Below, piece by piece: positions 48,273 through 56,870 of a stretch of DNA of 64,000 bases; the stretch's first letter is position 1; every line of letters begins with the position of its first letter. The DNA is from Thioclava marina (GTDB lineage: Bacteria > Pseudomonadota > Alphaproteobacteria > Rhodobacterales > Rhodobacteraceae), in the NCBI RefSeq assembly GCF_002020135.1, contig NZ_MPZS01000001.1, positions 992,001-1,056,000 on the forward strand, given 5' to 3'. The position numbers and the translations under genes were made by a program. The notes beneath the pieces are model-generated. The model was given only the letters and a program-made list of their open reading frames with translations. It was not told the DNA's origin and did no database searches.

Positions 48273-49325
48273 TCAGTTCAGCCGCTGGCCGGTCTTCGCG
48301 TCGAACAGGTGCAGGTCCTCGGGCTTCACCGAAAGCCGCATCTGGCCGACCTCGTTCTGCGCCATGTGAACGCCGGGCAGCGCTGCGGTCATCGCCTCTC
48401 CGGTCGCGCTCAGCGTGCCGTGCAGCAGCGTGTTCGCGCCCAGAGGCTCGGCCAGCGTCACCTCGAGCGTGAGCGCGCCCGCATCGTCGGGATGCAGATG
48501 CTCGGGCCGGATGCCGAGGCTGACCGGGCCGTCGGGCAGATCGCTCGCGCCCAGCGCAGCGCCACCCAGAATTACCTGACCGCCCTTCACCTCGGCGGGC
48601 AGGATGTTCATCGACGGGCTGCCGATGAACTGCGCGGCGAAGACCGTCACGGGGCGCTCGTAGACTTCCAGAGGCGTGCCGATCTGCTCGGCCACGCCGC
48701 CATTCATCACGATCATCCGGTCGGCCATCGTCATCGCCTCGACCTGATCGTGGGTCACGTAAAGCGCGGTGATCCCGAGCTTGCGCTGCAATTCGCGGAT
48801 CTCGACGCGCATCTGCACACGCAGCTTCGCATCGAGGTTCGAGAGCGGCTCGTCGAACAGGAACACGGCCGGCTCACGCACGATGGCCCGGCCCATCGCG
48901 ACGCGCTGACGCTGCCCGCCCGAGAGTTCACGCGGCTTGCGGTCGAGATAGGGCGTGAGCTGCAAGAGTTCGCCCGCCGCCTCGACGCGGGCCGCGATCT
49001 CAGCTTTGGCCATGCCTGCGATCTTCAGGCCGTAGCCCATGTTCTGGCGCACCGACATATGCGGGTAGAGCGCGTAGTTCTGGAACACCATCGCGATATC
49101 TCGGTCCATCGGTTCGCGCTCGTTCACGCGATTGCCGCCGATGCAGATCTCGCCTTCCGACACGCTCTCCAGCCCCGCGACCATGCGCAGGAGGGTCGAT
49201 TTCCCGCAGCCCGAGGGGCCGACGATGACGATGAATTCGCCGTCGCGAATGTCGATCGAGACCCCGTGCAGAACCTCGGTCTTGCCGAAACGTTTCTTGA
49301 TGTTTTCGAGTTCAACGGTCGCCAT
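48273..49325 (-). CDS. ugpC: Glycerol-3-phosphate-type ABC transporter ATP-binding protein UgpC
   Basis: 350 residues. ATPase of the CUT1 family: Walker [11 protein letters not shown], signature [14 protein letters not shown], Walker [14 protein letters not shown], and a C-terminal TOBE-like regulatory domain (about residues 240-350). It is the last gene of ugpBAEC and ends directly against the IclR stop (convergent). Because CUT1 ATPases can serve several transporters, it could also power other sugar systems. Confidence 0.92.
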   Translation of the reverse strand: MATVELENIKKRFGKTEVLHGVSIDIRDGEFIVIVGPSGCGKSTLLRMVAGLESVSEGEICIGGNRVNEREPMDRDIAMVFQNYALYPHMSVRQNMGYGLKIAGMAKAEIAARVEAAGELLQLTPYLDRKPRELSGGQRQRVAMGRAIVREPAVFLFDEPLSNLDAKLRVQMRVEIRELQRKLGITALYVTHDQVEAMTMADRMIVMNGGVAEQIGTPLEVYERPVTVFAAQFIGSPSMNILPAEVKGGQVILGGAALGASDLPDGPVSLGIRPEHLHPDDAGALTLEVTLAEPLGANTLLHGTLSATGEAMTAALPGVHMAQNEVGQMRLSVKPEDLHLFDAKTGQRLN

Positions 49326-49334
49326 TGTCTGCCC

Positions 49335-50204
49335 TTATTTCTCGCTGTCCACGAGGCCGCGAATGAAGAGTTTCTGCATCGAGATCACCACGATCACCGG
49401 CGGCACCATCGCGAGGATCGAGGTCGCCATGATGACCGGCCAGTCCGCGATATCATCGCCCGAGGGGAACATCTGTTTGAGCCCCATAACGATCGTGTTC
49501 ATCTCGGGATTGGTGGTGATGAGAAGCGGCCAGAGATACTGGTTCCAGCCATAGATGAAGAGGATCACGAAAAGCGCCGCGATATTCGTGCGACTCATCG
49601 GCAGCAGGATATCGAGGAAGAAGCGCATCGGGCGCGCGCCGTCGACGCGGGCGGCCTCGGCCAGCTCATCGGGCACGGTCAGGAAGAATTGCCGGAACAG
49701 GAAGGTTGCCGTGGCAGACGCGATCAGTGGCAGGATCAGGCCGGAATAGGAGTTCAGCAGGCCGAAGCCCGCGACCACCTGATAGGTCGGCACGATGCGC
49801 ACCTCGACCGGCAGCATCAGCGTCAGGAAGATCATCCAGAAGAAGAAGCGCCGCCCCGGAAAGCGGAAATAGACGATCGCGAAGGCCGACAGCAGCGAGA
49901 TCGCGATCTTCCCGAGCGCGATCCCAAGCGCCATCACCATCGAATTGAACAGCATCGTCGCGACCGGCACGTTGACGCCCGAAAACAGCGCGCGCGTGTA
50001 GTTCTCGATCAGATGCGAGCCGGGCAGGACCGGCATCGGCGCCTGTGCGATCTCTGACTGGGTATGGGTCGAGGCCACGAAGGCCAGCCAGATCGGAAAG
50101 AAGATCACCAGCACGCCCACGATCATCAGAAGATGCGTCAGCCACAGCGCCGAGCCGCGCTTTTCGACCATTCCGGGGGGCGGCTCAAAGCGATTGTCAG
50201 CCAT
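49335..50204 (-). CDS. ugpE: Glycerol-3-phosphate-type ABC transporter permease UgpE
   Basis: 289 residues, about six membrane helices. The EAA loop (ELAEAARVDGARPMRFFLDILLPMS), which contacts the ATPase, is typical for MalG-type permeases. Its start overlaps the ugpA stop by 1 base, and 9 bases separate it from ugpC. Confidence 0.92.
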   Translation of the reverse strand: MADNRFEPPPGMVEKRGSALWLTHLLMIVGVLVIFFPIWLAFVASTHTQSEIAQAPMPVLPGSHLIENYTRALFSGVNVPVATMLFNSMVMALGIALGKIAISLLSAFAIVYFRFPGRRFFFWMIFLTLMLPVEVRIVPTYQVVAGFGLLNSYSGLILPLIASATATFLFRQFFLTVPDELAEAARVDGARPMRFFLDILLPMSRTNIAALFVILFIYGWNQYLWPLLITTNPEMNTIVMGLKQMFPSGDDIADWPVIMATSILAMVPPVIVVISMQKLFIRGLVDSEK

Positions 50205-51085
50205 CAGTAGTGCACCCGCTTCTCGACGAACTTGAATTGCAGCACCGTCAGGATCCCGACCACCACGAGCAGCACCACCGATTGCGCCGCCGAGCTGCCC
50301 AGATCCTGACCCACGAAGCCGTCGGCATAGACCTTGTAGACGAGGATCGTCGTGGCCTGTTGCGGACCGCCGGAGGTAATCGTGTGGATCACCCCGAAGG
50401 TCTCGAAGAAGGCGTAGACGATGTTCACGACCAGCAGGAAGAAGGTCGTCGGCGACAGGAGCGGCAGGACGATGGTGAAGAAGCGCCGCCAGAAATGCGC
50501 CCCATCAATCGCCGCCGCCTCGATCACCGATTTCGGCACCGCTTGCAGGGCGGCGAAATAGAACAGGAAGTTGTAGCTGATCCGCCCCCAGGACGAAGCC
50601 ACGACGACAAGCCCCATCGCCTCTCGCTGGTTCAGGACGTGGTTCCAGTCGTAGCCCAGCTGGTTGAGGTAGAAGGCCACCACGCCGATGCGGGTGTTGA
50701 ACATGAAGAGCCACAGAACCCCCGCCACCGCAGGCGCGACCGCATAGGGCCAGATCAGCAGCGTGCGATAGGTCCCCGCGCCTTTCACCAGCCGGTCGGC
50801 CAACACCGCGAGGAACAACGCCGGCACCATAGAAACCAAAGTGACCAGCGTCGAGAACACCGCCGTCGTCAGGAACGAGGCCCGGTAATAGGGATCGGAG
50901 AAGAGATATTCGAAATTCCCCAGCCCCACATACTGCATCGACAGGCCGAACGGGTCGGGAATGAACAGCGACTGCCAGACCGCCTCGCCCGCCGGGTAGA
51001 AGAAGAACACCGCCGAGATGATCAGCTGCGGGGCAATGAGCAGCATCGGCAAGAGCCAGCCCTTGAAGGTGACGCGTTTTTCCAT
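50204..51085 (-). CDS. ugpA: Glycerol-3-phosphate-type ABC transporter permease UgpA
   Basis: 293 residues, MalF-type permease with about six helices and an EAA loop (SVIEAAAIDGAHFWRRFFTIVLPLL). It starts KRVTFKGWLLPMLLIAPQ, like UgpA. It follows ugpB after a 67-base gap that holds a strong hairpin, which suggests that the binding protein is expressed above the permeases. Confidence 0.92.
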   Translation of the reverse strand: MEKRVTFKGWLLPMLLIAPQLIISAVFFFYPAGEAVWQSLFIPDPFGLSMQYVGLGNFEYLFSDPYYRASFLTTAVFSTLVTLVSMVPALFLAVLADRLVKGAGTYRTLLIWPYAVAPAVAGVLWLFMFNTRIGVVAFYLNQLGYDWNHVLNQREAMGLVVVASSWGRISYNFLFYFAALQAVPKSVIEAAAIDGAHFWRRFFTIVLPLLSPTTFFLLVVNIVYAFFETFGVIHTITSGGPQQATTILVYKVYADGFVGQDLGSSAAQSVVLLVVVGILTVLQFKFVEKRVHY

Positions 51086-51113
51086 GGGGGGTCCGGGGTC
51101 TTCGAATAGGAAA

Positions 51114-51142
51114 ACCGCGGGCAGGTCTTACCCGCCCGCGGT
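51114..51142 (-). terminator. Intercistronic hairpin between ugpB and ugpA
   Basis: Nine-base-pair stem ACCGCGGGC / GCCCGCGGT with an 11-base loop. On the minus strand the stem is followed by TTTTCC, so it could act as a partial terminator or as an RNA-stabilising 3' end for the ugpB message, a common way to favour the binding protein. Confidence 0.7.
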
Positions 51143-51152
51143 CTGGATTGGG

Positions 51153-52466
51153 TTAGCGATTGGCCTGCTCGAAGCGGCGCAGCAGCTGGTTGCCACGCTC
51201 CACCGCGTTGTCGAGTGCCTCCTGGGCGGTTTTGTCACCCGACCAGACGGCCTCCAGTTCCTCGTCGATGATGCCGCGGATCTGGTCGAAATTGCCCAGA
51301 CGGATGCCCTTCGAATTCGCCGTCGGCGCGTTCGCGGTCATCTGTTTCACGGCGATATCGGTGCCGGGGTTCGCGTCATAGAAACCCTGCTCGCGGGTCA
51401 GATCGGCCGCGGCCTTGGTGATCGGCAGATAACCCGTGTCCTGGTGCCATTTCGCCTGCACTTCAGGCGAGGAGAGGTAGTTCAGGAATTCGGCCACACC
51501 CTTGTAATGGCTGTCATCCTTGCCCGACATCACCCAAAGGGAGGCGCCCCCGATGATGGTGTTCTGCGGCGCGCCCGCGACATCACCCCAATAGGGCAGC
51601 GGGTGAACCTCGAAGTTGAACTTGGCTTCGGACTTGATGCCCGCGTAGCCGGCCGAGCTCTCGGTGAAGAGCGCGCAGGTGCCGGCGCGGAAATCGGCGC
51701 CACCTTCGTTGCGGCGGCCCTTGTAGATGAACTCGCCCTTCTTGGCCCAGTCACCCAGCGTCTGGATGTGCTTGACCTGCACGGGACCGTTGAACTCGAG
51801 CTGCGTGTCGAGCCCGGCGAAACCGTTCTCCTGGCTCGCGAAGGGGACGTTGTGATAGGCGGAGAGGTTCTCGAGCTGGATCCAGCTCTGCCAGGCGGTG
51901 GTCATCGGGCAGTCGACGCCCGAGGCCTTCAGCTGGTCAAGCACCTTGCCCACGTCGTCCCAGGTGGTCAGCGGGGCATCCTTGGCCACGCCCGCCGCGT
52001 CGAGCATGTCGCGGTTGACCCAGAGAACCGGGGTCGAGGAGTTGAAGGGCAGCGACAGCATCTGACCGTCGGTGGTGGTGTAATACCCCTTCACCGCGCC
52101 GATATAATCGTCGGGATTGAACGGCACGCCGGCATCGGCCATCACCTGATAGACCGGCTTGATCGCGCCCTTGGCGGCCATCATCGTCGCGGTGCCGACC
52201 TCGAACACCATCAGGACGTCGGGCTGCTCGCCTGCACGGAAGGCCGCGATCCCGGCATTGAGCGTTTCCGAGTAGTTGCCCTTGTGGGTCGCAACGACCT
52301 CGTAATCGCTCTGGCTGGCGTTGAAGTCCTTGACCTGCTGATCGACCAGTTCACCAAGGCGGCCCGTGAAGGCGTGCCAGAACTGGATCTCGGTTGCGGC
52401 CTGCGCGGTGAAAGGCGCGGCCAGAGTCGCGGACGCAAGCGCCGCACCCAATGCGAAATTCTTCAT
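51153..52466 (-). CDS. ugpB: Glycerol-3-phosphate-type substrate-binding protein UgpB
   Basis: 437 residues from the ATG at 52466 (MKNFALGAALAS), with a signal peptide ending TAQA. The mature protein begins ATEIQFWHAFTGRLGELVDQQV and continues FNASQSDYEVVATHKGNYSETLNAGIAAFRAGEQPDVL, which matches E. coli UgpB in spirit and position. It should bind sn-glycerol-3-phosphate or glycerophosphodiesters in the periplasm. No ugpQ and no clear Pho box were seen. A longer upstream frame is not credible because it lacks a signal peptide. Confidence 0.92.
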   Translation of the reverse strand: MKNFALGAALASATLAAPFTAQAATEIQFWHAFTGRLGELVDQQVKDFNASQSDYEVVATHKGNYSETLNAGIAAFRAGEQPDVLMVFEVGTATMMAAKGAIKPVYQVMADAGVPFNPDDYIGAVKGYYTTTDGQMLSLPFNSSTPVLWVNRDMLDAAGVAKDAPLTTWDDVGKVLDQLKASGVDCPMTTAWQSWIQLENLSAYHNVPFASQENGFAGLDTQLEFNGPVQVKHIQTLGDWAKKGEFIYKGRRNEGGADFRAGTCALFTESSAGYAGIKSEAKFNFEVHPLPYWGDVAGAPQNTIIGGASLWVMSGKDDSHYKGVAEFLNYLSSPEVQAKWHQDTGYLPITKAAADLTREQGFYDANPGTDIAVKQMTANAPTANSKGIRLGNFDQIRGIIDEELEAVWSGDKTAQEALDNAVERGNQLLRRFEQANR

Positions 52467-52740
52467 GTCTTCCTCCCAGTTTGTAGCGGGATTCACGGAT
52501 TTTTCTCGATCTGGAGCCCTCTCGCGGAGCGTCCACGCTACGGGGCTTAGTCTGCGCGTGTAACAACCATAAAACAAGACTGTGAGGGATCGCGCCGCAG
52601 CACGCGTTACCACGTGAAAGCCCCGTGAACATTGGTAAATTTCGTTGATTTTTCCTCGAAATCGGGGGTCTTTCGGGAGGCTTTCGGCCACCAACATCAC
52701 GCGTTTGTGATCTTCGATTATGATCGGTAATGCGCGAATC

Positions 52741-52774
52741 GAAAAAAACCGCCCGTTTGCGCGCGGGCGGTTTT
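52741..52774 (-). terminator. Terminator after the PPOX-fold gene
   Basis: Eleven-base-pair stem AAAACCGCCCG / CGGGCGGTTTT with a run of seven A on the plus strand (T on the minus), 40-73 bases past the gene's stop. The remaining gap 52467-52740 should hold the ugpB promoter; I see no gene in it. Confidence 0.85.
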
Positions 52775-52813
52775 CCGGGAATCAGCCGCTGCGAGGCGCA
52801 GCTTTCGCGCAGA

Positions 52814-53467
52814 TCAGAGATAGCGGAAGTCGCGCACGTGATCGGGCATCTCGACGCCCTCGAGATTGCGCGGATCGGGGATCGGCTCCCCCACCACCAT
52901 GCGCACCGGGATCTCGCCCGCCCAGATCGGGAGCGCGTAATCCTCGTCCTCGTCCTTGGGTCCGCCGGCGCGGAGCTTCGCCGCCCCTTCGGAAATCTCC
53001 ATTCCCATCACCGTTGTCGCCTTCAGATCCTGCGCGTGATCGGGGCGCAGCGTCTCGTAGCGGCCCGGGTAGAGTTGGTTCACGAAATTTCCGAGCTTGG
53101 TGAGTTTCTCCTCGGGGTCTTCCACCTTGAAGGCGGTCCCGAAGAGCATCACCGAGCGGGTGTTGAGCGAATGGTGCATCCCCGAGCGCGCGAGAACGAA
53201 CCCGTCAAGGATCGAGACCGTCAGGCATACTTCGGCCTCCTTCTGCGCGCGCAGCGCGCGGCTCGCCGAGGAGCCGTGCCAATAGACATGGTTGCCCTCG
53301 CGCCATTGCAGGGTCGGGGTCACGTAGGGCCTGCCCTCCATGACATACCCGACATGGCACATCGGCTGGGCGTCGAGGATCGCGTTGATCGTGTCGCGGT
53401 CGAAATGGCCGCGCTCGTGCAGGCGACGCAGGCGGCTTCTTTCAGTGACGGGGAGGGTGTCGGTCAT
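52814..53467 (-). CDS. Pyridoxamine 5'-phosphate oxidase-fold (PPOX) flavoprotein
   Basis: 217 residues from the ATG at 53467 (MTDTLPVTERSRLRR). After an N-terminal RRLHERGHFD, which is typical for the NimA-like flavin-reductase group, comes the split-barrel core (PMCHVGYVMEGRPYVTPTLQWREGNHVYWHGSSASR). It probably binds FMN. Members have been linked to nitroimidazole reduction or PLP/F420 chemistry; function cannot be told. It is divergent from a MocR/PdxR-type regulator with 61 bases between the starts. Confidence 0.85.
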   Translation of the reverse strand: MTDTLPVTERSRLRRLHERGHFDRDTINAILDAQPMCHVGYVMEGRPYVTPTLQWREGNHVYWHGSSASRALRAQKEAEVCLTVSILDGFVLARSGMHHSLNTRSVMLFGTAFKVEDPEEKLTKLGNFVNQLYPGRYETLRPDHAQDLKATTVMGMEISEGAAKLRAGGPKDEDEDYALPIWAGEIPVRMVVGEPIPDPRNLEGVEMPDHVRDFRYL

Positions 53468-53511
53468 GGTCTGGCTCCGCGGAGAAATCTTGTCAGCCTG
53501 CGGGTAGCGCG

Positions 53512-53539
53512 ATATTGGATTGATAAACATGTCCAATAT
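53512..53539. promoter_or_regulatory. Perfect inverted repeat over the MocR-type start codon
   Basis: ATATTGGA at 53512-53519 and TCCAATAT at 53532-53539 form a perfect eight-base-arm inverted repeat with a 12-base spacer, spanning the regulator ATG at 53529. The arm spacing of 20 bases puts both arms on one helix face. It is a likely operator for the regulator and may also control the PPOX gene. Confidence 0.65.
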
Positions 53540-54977
53540 TAACAAAAAAGTTCATGCCAATTTTAACGCAGCCCTGTTCGCGCTCTGCCTCGAACGCAGG
53601 GGCGCGCGGCCCCTCCATGCACAGCTGACCGACGGCCTGCGCGAGTTGTTGCGCGCAGCCCCCGAGGCCGCGGGCCTACGTTTGCCCGCGAGCCGCGTTC
53701 TGGCCGAGGAACTGTCGGTCTCGCGGATGACAGTGACCACCGCCTATGACCAGCTTGTCGCGGAAGGCTACCTCGTCACGAGGCAGGGCGGCGGCACCTA
53801 TGTCGCAGGCGAATTGCCCCATCTCGCGCCCCCAACCCCCGGCCCGCGCAAGACGCCCGAGCCGCCGCGCCCATGGCGTCCTTTCCAGCCCGGCCTGCCC
53901 GACCAGTCTCTTTTTCCGCACCGGATCTGGGCGCGCCACCTCGACCGGGCCTGGCGCCAACCCGACCCGGCACTCCTCGACCGACCCGACAGTTTCGGCT
54001 GGCCCGCCCTGCGCGCGGCGATCGCAAGCCATCTGTCGGCGTGGCGCGGGCTCGATTGCACGCCCGATCAGGTGCTGATCACCAGCGGCGCAGGAGACGG
54101 GTTCGACCTGATCGGGCGCGCGTTACTGCCTCACGGCGCATCCATGGCGATCGAGGACCCCGGCTGGGCGACGCTTGAACACACCTTGCGCGGAATCGGG
54201 ATCACCCCCGTGGCGTTGCGGGTCGATGGCGAGGGGCTCGATCCCGCGCGCCTGCCGCAGGACTGCGCGGCCGTGAACGTCACGCCCTCGCGCCATTATC
54301 CGACCGGGGTTGCGATGCCGCTTGCGCGGCGGCTCGCGCTGCTCGACTGGGCGCACAGGGTTTCGGCGCTGATCGTCGAGGATGATTACGACAGCGAGTT
54401 CCGTTATCAGGGCCAGCCGCTGCCCGCGCTGGCCGGGCTCGATGGGTTGCAGCGCGTGATCTACATGGGCAGCTTCTCGAAATTGCTCAGCCCGGCGCTG
54501 CGGATCGGCTATCTTGTCGTTCCCGAGGCGCTGATCTCAAAGCTGCGCGCGACCCTCGCAGTTACCGGCTCGCGCGCCTCGCTGGTTCCCCAGCCCGCGC
54601 TCGCCGCCTTCATGGCCAGCGGCGAATTCGCGACCCATCTGCGCCGGATGCGGCGGACCTATGCGCGCAGACAGGCGCATCTTCTGGACGCGCTGGCCCC
54701 TCTGTCGGATTGCCTCGACCTCGCGCCCGACCCTTCGGGGATGCATTTGTGCATTGGGCTGCGCCCCACATTGGCCGCGCGCATTACCGACAGCGAAATC
54801 TCTCGCAGGGCGGCCGAAGCGGGGCTGACGCTGCGCGCGCTCTCGAGCCATTCGGTGCTGCCCGATCCACCGCAGGGGCTTCTCTTCGGTTATGCCGGTT
54901 TCGACGAATCGCAAATCAGCGCAGCCGCCGGGGATCTTTGCACCCTGCTTGCGCCCCTTTGCGCGGGCCGTTCGTGA
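53529..54977 (+). CDS. MocR/PdxR-type regulator (GntR HTH plus aminotransferase domain)
   Basis: 482 residues from the ATG at 53529; a TTG three codons earlier is weaker. The N-terminal GntR winged helix (ASRVLAEELSVSRMTVTTAYDQLVAEGYL) is joined to a class I aminotransferase domain with PLP lysine in MGSFSKLLSPALRIGYLVVP. MocR proteins sense PLP-linked amines or amino acids and often regulate a neighbouring gene, here the PPOX flavoprotein. Length is normal. No further partner is visible. Confidence 0.92.
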   Translation: MSNINKKVHANFNAALFALCLERRGARPLHAQLTDGLRELLRAAPEAAGLRLPASRVLAEELSVSRMTVTTAYDQLVAEGYLVTRQGGGTYVAGELPHLAPPTPGPRKTPEPPRPWRPFQPGLPDQSLFPHRIWARHLDRAWRQPDPALLDRPDSFGWPALRAAIASHLSAWRGLDCTPDQVLITSGAGDGFDLIGRALLPHGASMAIEDPGWATLEHTLRGIGITPVALRVDGEGLDPARLPQDCAAVNVTPSRHYPTGVAMPLARRLALLDWAHRVSALIVEDDYDSEFRYQGQPLPALAGLDGLQRVIYMGSFSKLLSPALRIGYLVVPEALISKLRATLAVTGSRASLVPQPALAAFMASGEFATHLRRMRRTYARRQAHLLDALAPLSDCLDLAPDPSGMHLCIGLRPTLAARITDSEISRRAAEAGLTLRALSSHSVLPDPPQGLLFGYAGFDESQISAAAGDLCTLLAPLCAGRS

Positions 54978-55098
54978 TCCGCGCCACGCGCCCAAGTCCC
55001 TTGCGCCAAGACCAGAGCGAATTTTGGCCTCGGGGATGAAATTTCCTCTTGCAGCCCCCGGCGCGATCCCCTAAATCCGCCTCCACCGAACCGGCAGC

Positions 55099-55173
55099 GC
55101 GGGCGTAGCTCAGGGGTAGAGCATTACCTTGCCAAGGTAAGGGTCGTGAGTTCGAATCTCATCGCCCGCTCCA
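55099..55173 (+). tRNA. tRNA-Gly (GCC)
   Basis: Cloverleaf of 75 bases with CCA encoded. Acceptor stem GCGGGCG / CGCCCGC, anticodon arm TTACC-TTGCCAA-GGTAA giving anticodon GCC, and T arm with GTTCGAATC. Identical to the copy 32 bases downstream. Confidence 0.97.
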
Positions 55174-55205
55174 GTTCGGACCCTCGGTCGCAAGACCACT
55201 CGGAT

Positions 55206-55280
55206 GCGGGCGTAGCTCAGGGGTAGAGCATTACCTTGCCAAGGTAAGGGTCGTGAGTTCGAATCTCATCGCCCGCTCCA
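55206..55280 (+). tRNA. tRNA-Gly (GCC), second identical copy
   Basis: Same 75-base sequence as the preceding tRNA, separated by 32 bases; both copies include CCA and share one transcription unit ended by the hairpin at 55286. A tandem duplication of the main glycine tRNA fits a GC-rich genome that uses GGC codons heavily. Confidence 0.97.
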
Positions 55281-55285
55281 ATACA

Positions 55286-55316
55286 AAAGGCCTTCCCTCG
55301 GGAAGGCCTTTGTCTT
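55286..55316 (+). terminator. Terminator after the tRNA-Gly pair
   Basis: Eleven-base-pair stem AAAGGCCTTCC / GGAAGGCCTTT with loop CTCG, followed by GTCTTTT. Ends the tRNA unit. Confidence 0.88.
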
Positions 55317-55355
55317 TTCCGGGCTCGCACAAACCATTTCATCGGCCAGACGCGA

Positions 55356-55507
55356 GGGCGGCGCCCGACCTCGGGTGGGCGCAGCACCACGCGCTCTCAT
55401 AAAGCGGTTTATCCATCCACCCCACCGAACGCACGAGCCACGCTCGACAGCGCAAAAGCGCCCTCCCGGCGGGAGGTCGGGCGCCGCCCGGTGTTGGTCA
55501 CACCGGG
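55356..55507. repeat. Palindromic GC-rich segment with a perfect 17-base inverted repeat
   Basis: GGGCGGCGCCCGACCTC at 55356-55372 is repeated exactly in reverse orientation at 55473-55489, 100 bases apart. Between and beside the arms lie further palindromes: ATAAA-GCGG-TTTAT-like (55399-55412), CCTCCCG-G-CGGGAGG (55462-55476) and CCCGGTGT-TGGTC-ACACCGGG (55487-55507). No reading frame here is credible. It lies between a tRNA terminator and hisB; it could be a repeat unit, a mobile-element remnant or a structured RNA. The gap 55281-55644 holds only this, the terminator and the hisB ribosome site. Confidence 0.65.
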
Positions 55508-55644
55508 CCACCCTCAAAATCCGCAGCGATTTTATCCGGAGCCCCATCGACTTTTCCGCCGCATTGCCCCGCCTTTCGCACCACGCCGCTTGAGCGCGCC
55601 CCCTGCCCCGGCCTATAAGGCGGTGAGTTTCAAGGAGGCGCCCG

Positions 55645-56232
55645 ATGCGCAAGGCCACGATCAGCCGCAAGACCGCCGAGACCGATATCACCGTCGAGAT
55701 CAATCTCGACGGCACCGGTCAGTATGACAACAAGACGGGCGTGGGTTTCTTCGACCATATGCTCGACCAGCTCGCGCGGCATTCGCTGATCGACATGACC
55801 ATCCGCGCCGAGGGGGATCTGCATATCGACGACCACCACACGGTCGAGGATACCGGGATCGCACTTGGTCAGGCATTGGTGAAGGCGCTTGGCGACAAGC
55901 GCGGCATCCGCCGCTACGGCCATTTCGCGCTGGCGATGGATGATACGCAGGTGCAATGCGCGCTCGATCTCTCGGCGCGCCCCTTCTTCGTGTGGAATTG
56001 CGACATGCCCACCCCGAAGATCGGCACCTTCGACACTGAACTGGTGCGCGAGTTCTTCCAGGCGCTCGCCACCAATGGCGGGATCACGCTCCACATCGAC
56101 CGCGTCCATGGCTTCAACAGCCACCACATCGCCGAGGCCGCGTTCAAATCGGTGGCCCGCGCGCTGCGCATGGCGGTCGAGACCGACCCGCGCATGGGCG
56201 ATGTGCTGCCCTCGACCAAAGGGGCGCTTTGA
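55645..56232 (+). CDS. hisB: Imidazoleglycerol-phosphate dehydratase
   Basis: 195 residues, with AAGGAGG at 55632-55638. It catalyses the sixth step of histidine synthesis. The duplicated metal-binding motifs are seen: [13 protein letters not shown] / [11 protein letters not shown] and [11 protein letters not shown]. It is the short, monofunctional form without the HAD phosphatase. The stop overlaps the hisH start by 1 base (TGATG). Confidence 0.96.
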   Translation: MRKATISRKTAETDITVEINLDGTGQYDNKTGVGFFDHMLDQLARHSLIDMTIRAEGDLHIDDHHTVEDTGIALGQALVKALGDKRGIRRYGHFALAMDDTQVQCALDLSARPFFVWNCDMPTPKIGTFDTELVREFFQALATNGGITLHIDRVHGFNSHHIAEAAFKSVARALRMAVETDPRMGDVLPSTKGAL

Positions 56233-56870
56233 TGCTCACGGCATTGGTTGATTACGACTCGGGCAACCTCCACTCGGCCGAGAAAGCGCTTCAGCGCATG
56301 GCGAACGAGACCGGGCACGGCACGATCGTCGTGACGTCCGAGCCGGACGTTGTGGCGCGCGCCGATAGGATCGTGTTGCCGGGCGACGGGGCTTACCCGT
56401 CCTGCAACGCCGCGCTGCACCGGTTCGAGGGCATGGCGCAAGCGATCGAGGAAGCGGTAACCATCAAGGGCCGCCCCTTCCTCGGGATCTGCATCGGGAT
56501 GCAGATGCTGGCCACGCGCGGGCTCGAGTTCGAGGAAACCGAAGGCTTCGGCTGGATCCCCGGCGAAGTGGTTAGGATCGAGCCCTCGGACCCTGCGATG
56601 AAGGTGCCGCATATGGGCTGGAACGATCTGGTGATCGACCATGAGCACCCGGTGCTCGACGGCATTTCGACGGGCGATCACGCCTATTTCGTGCATAGCT
56701 ACCATTTCAAGGTGGCCGAGCCCGAGCATCGTCTCGCGCATGTCGATTACGGCGGCGATATCACAGCGATCGTCGGGCGCGACAACATCGTCGGCACGCA
56801 GTTCCACCCCGAGAAATCCCAAGCAACCGGCCTGCGGCTGATCGCGAATTTCCTCGGCTGGAAACCCTGA
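56232..56870 (+). CDS. hisH: Imidazole glycerol phosphate synthase, glutaminase subunit
   Basis: 212 residues from the ATG at 56232. It releases ammonia from glutamine for HisF. The class I glutaminase nucleophile is Cys in LGICIGMQML and the C-terminal triad residues lie in GTQFHPEKSQ. DYDSGNLHSAEKAL is the usual N-terminus. Overlaps hisB and the next gene by 1 base each. The partner hisF is not in this window. Confidence 0.96.
   Translation: MLTALVDYDSGNLHSAEKALQRMANETGHGTIVVTSEPDVVARADRIVLPGDGAYPSCNAALHRFEGMAQAIEEAVTIKGRPFLGICIGMQMLATRGLEFEETEGFGWIPGEVVRIEPSDPAMKVPHMGWNDLVIDHEHPVLDGISTGDHAYFVHSYHFKVAEPEHRLAHVDYGGDITAIVGRDNIVGTQFHPEKSQATGLRLIANFLGWKP

Noticed and set aside
55266-55715. Minus-strand frame of 149 codons over the palindromic region
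   Set aside because: Arg-rich product, runs through the tRNA terminator and into hisB; explained by base composition.
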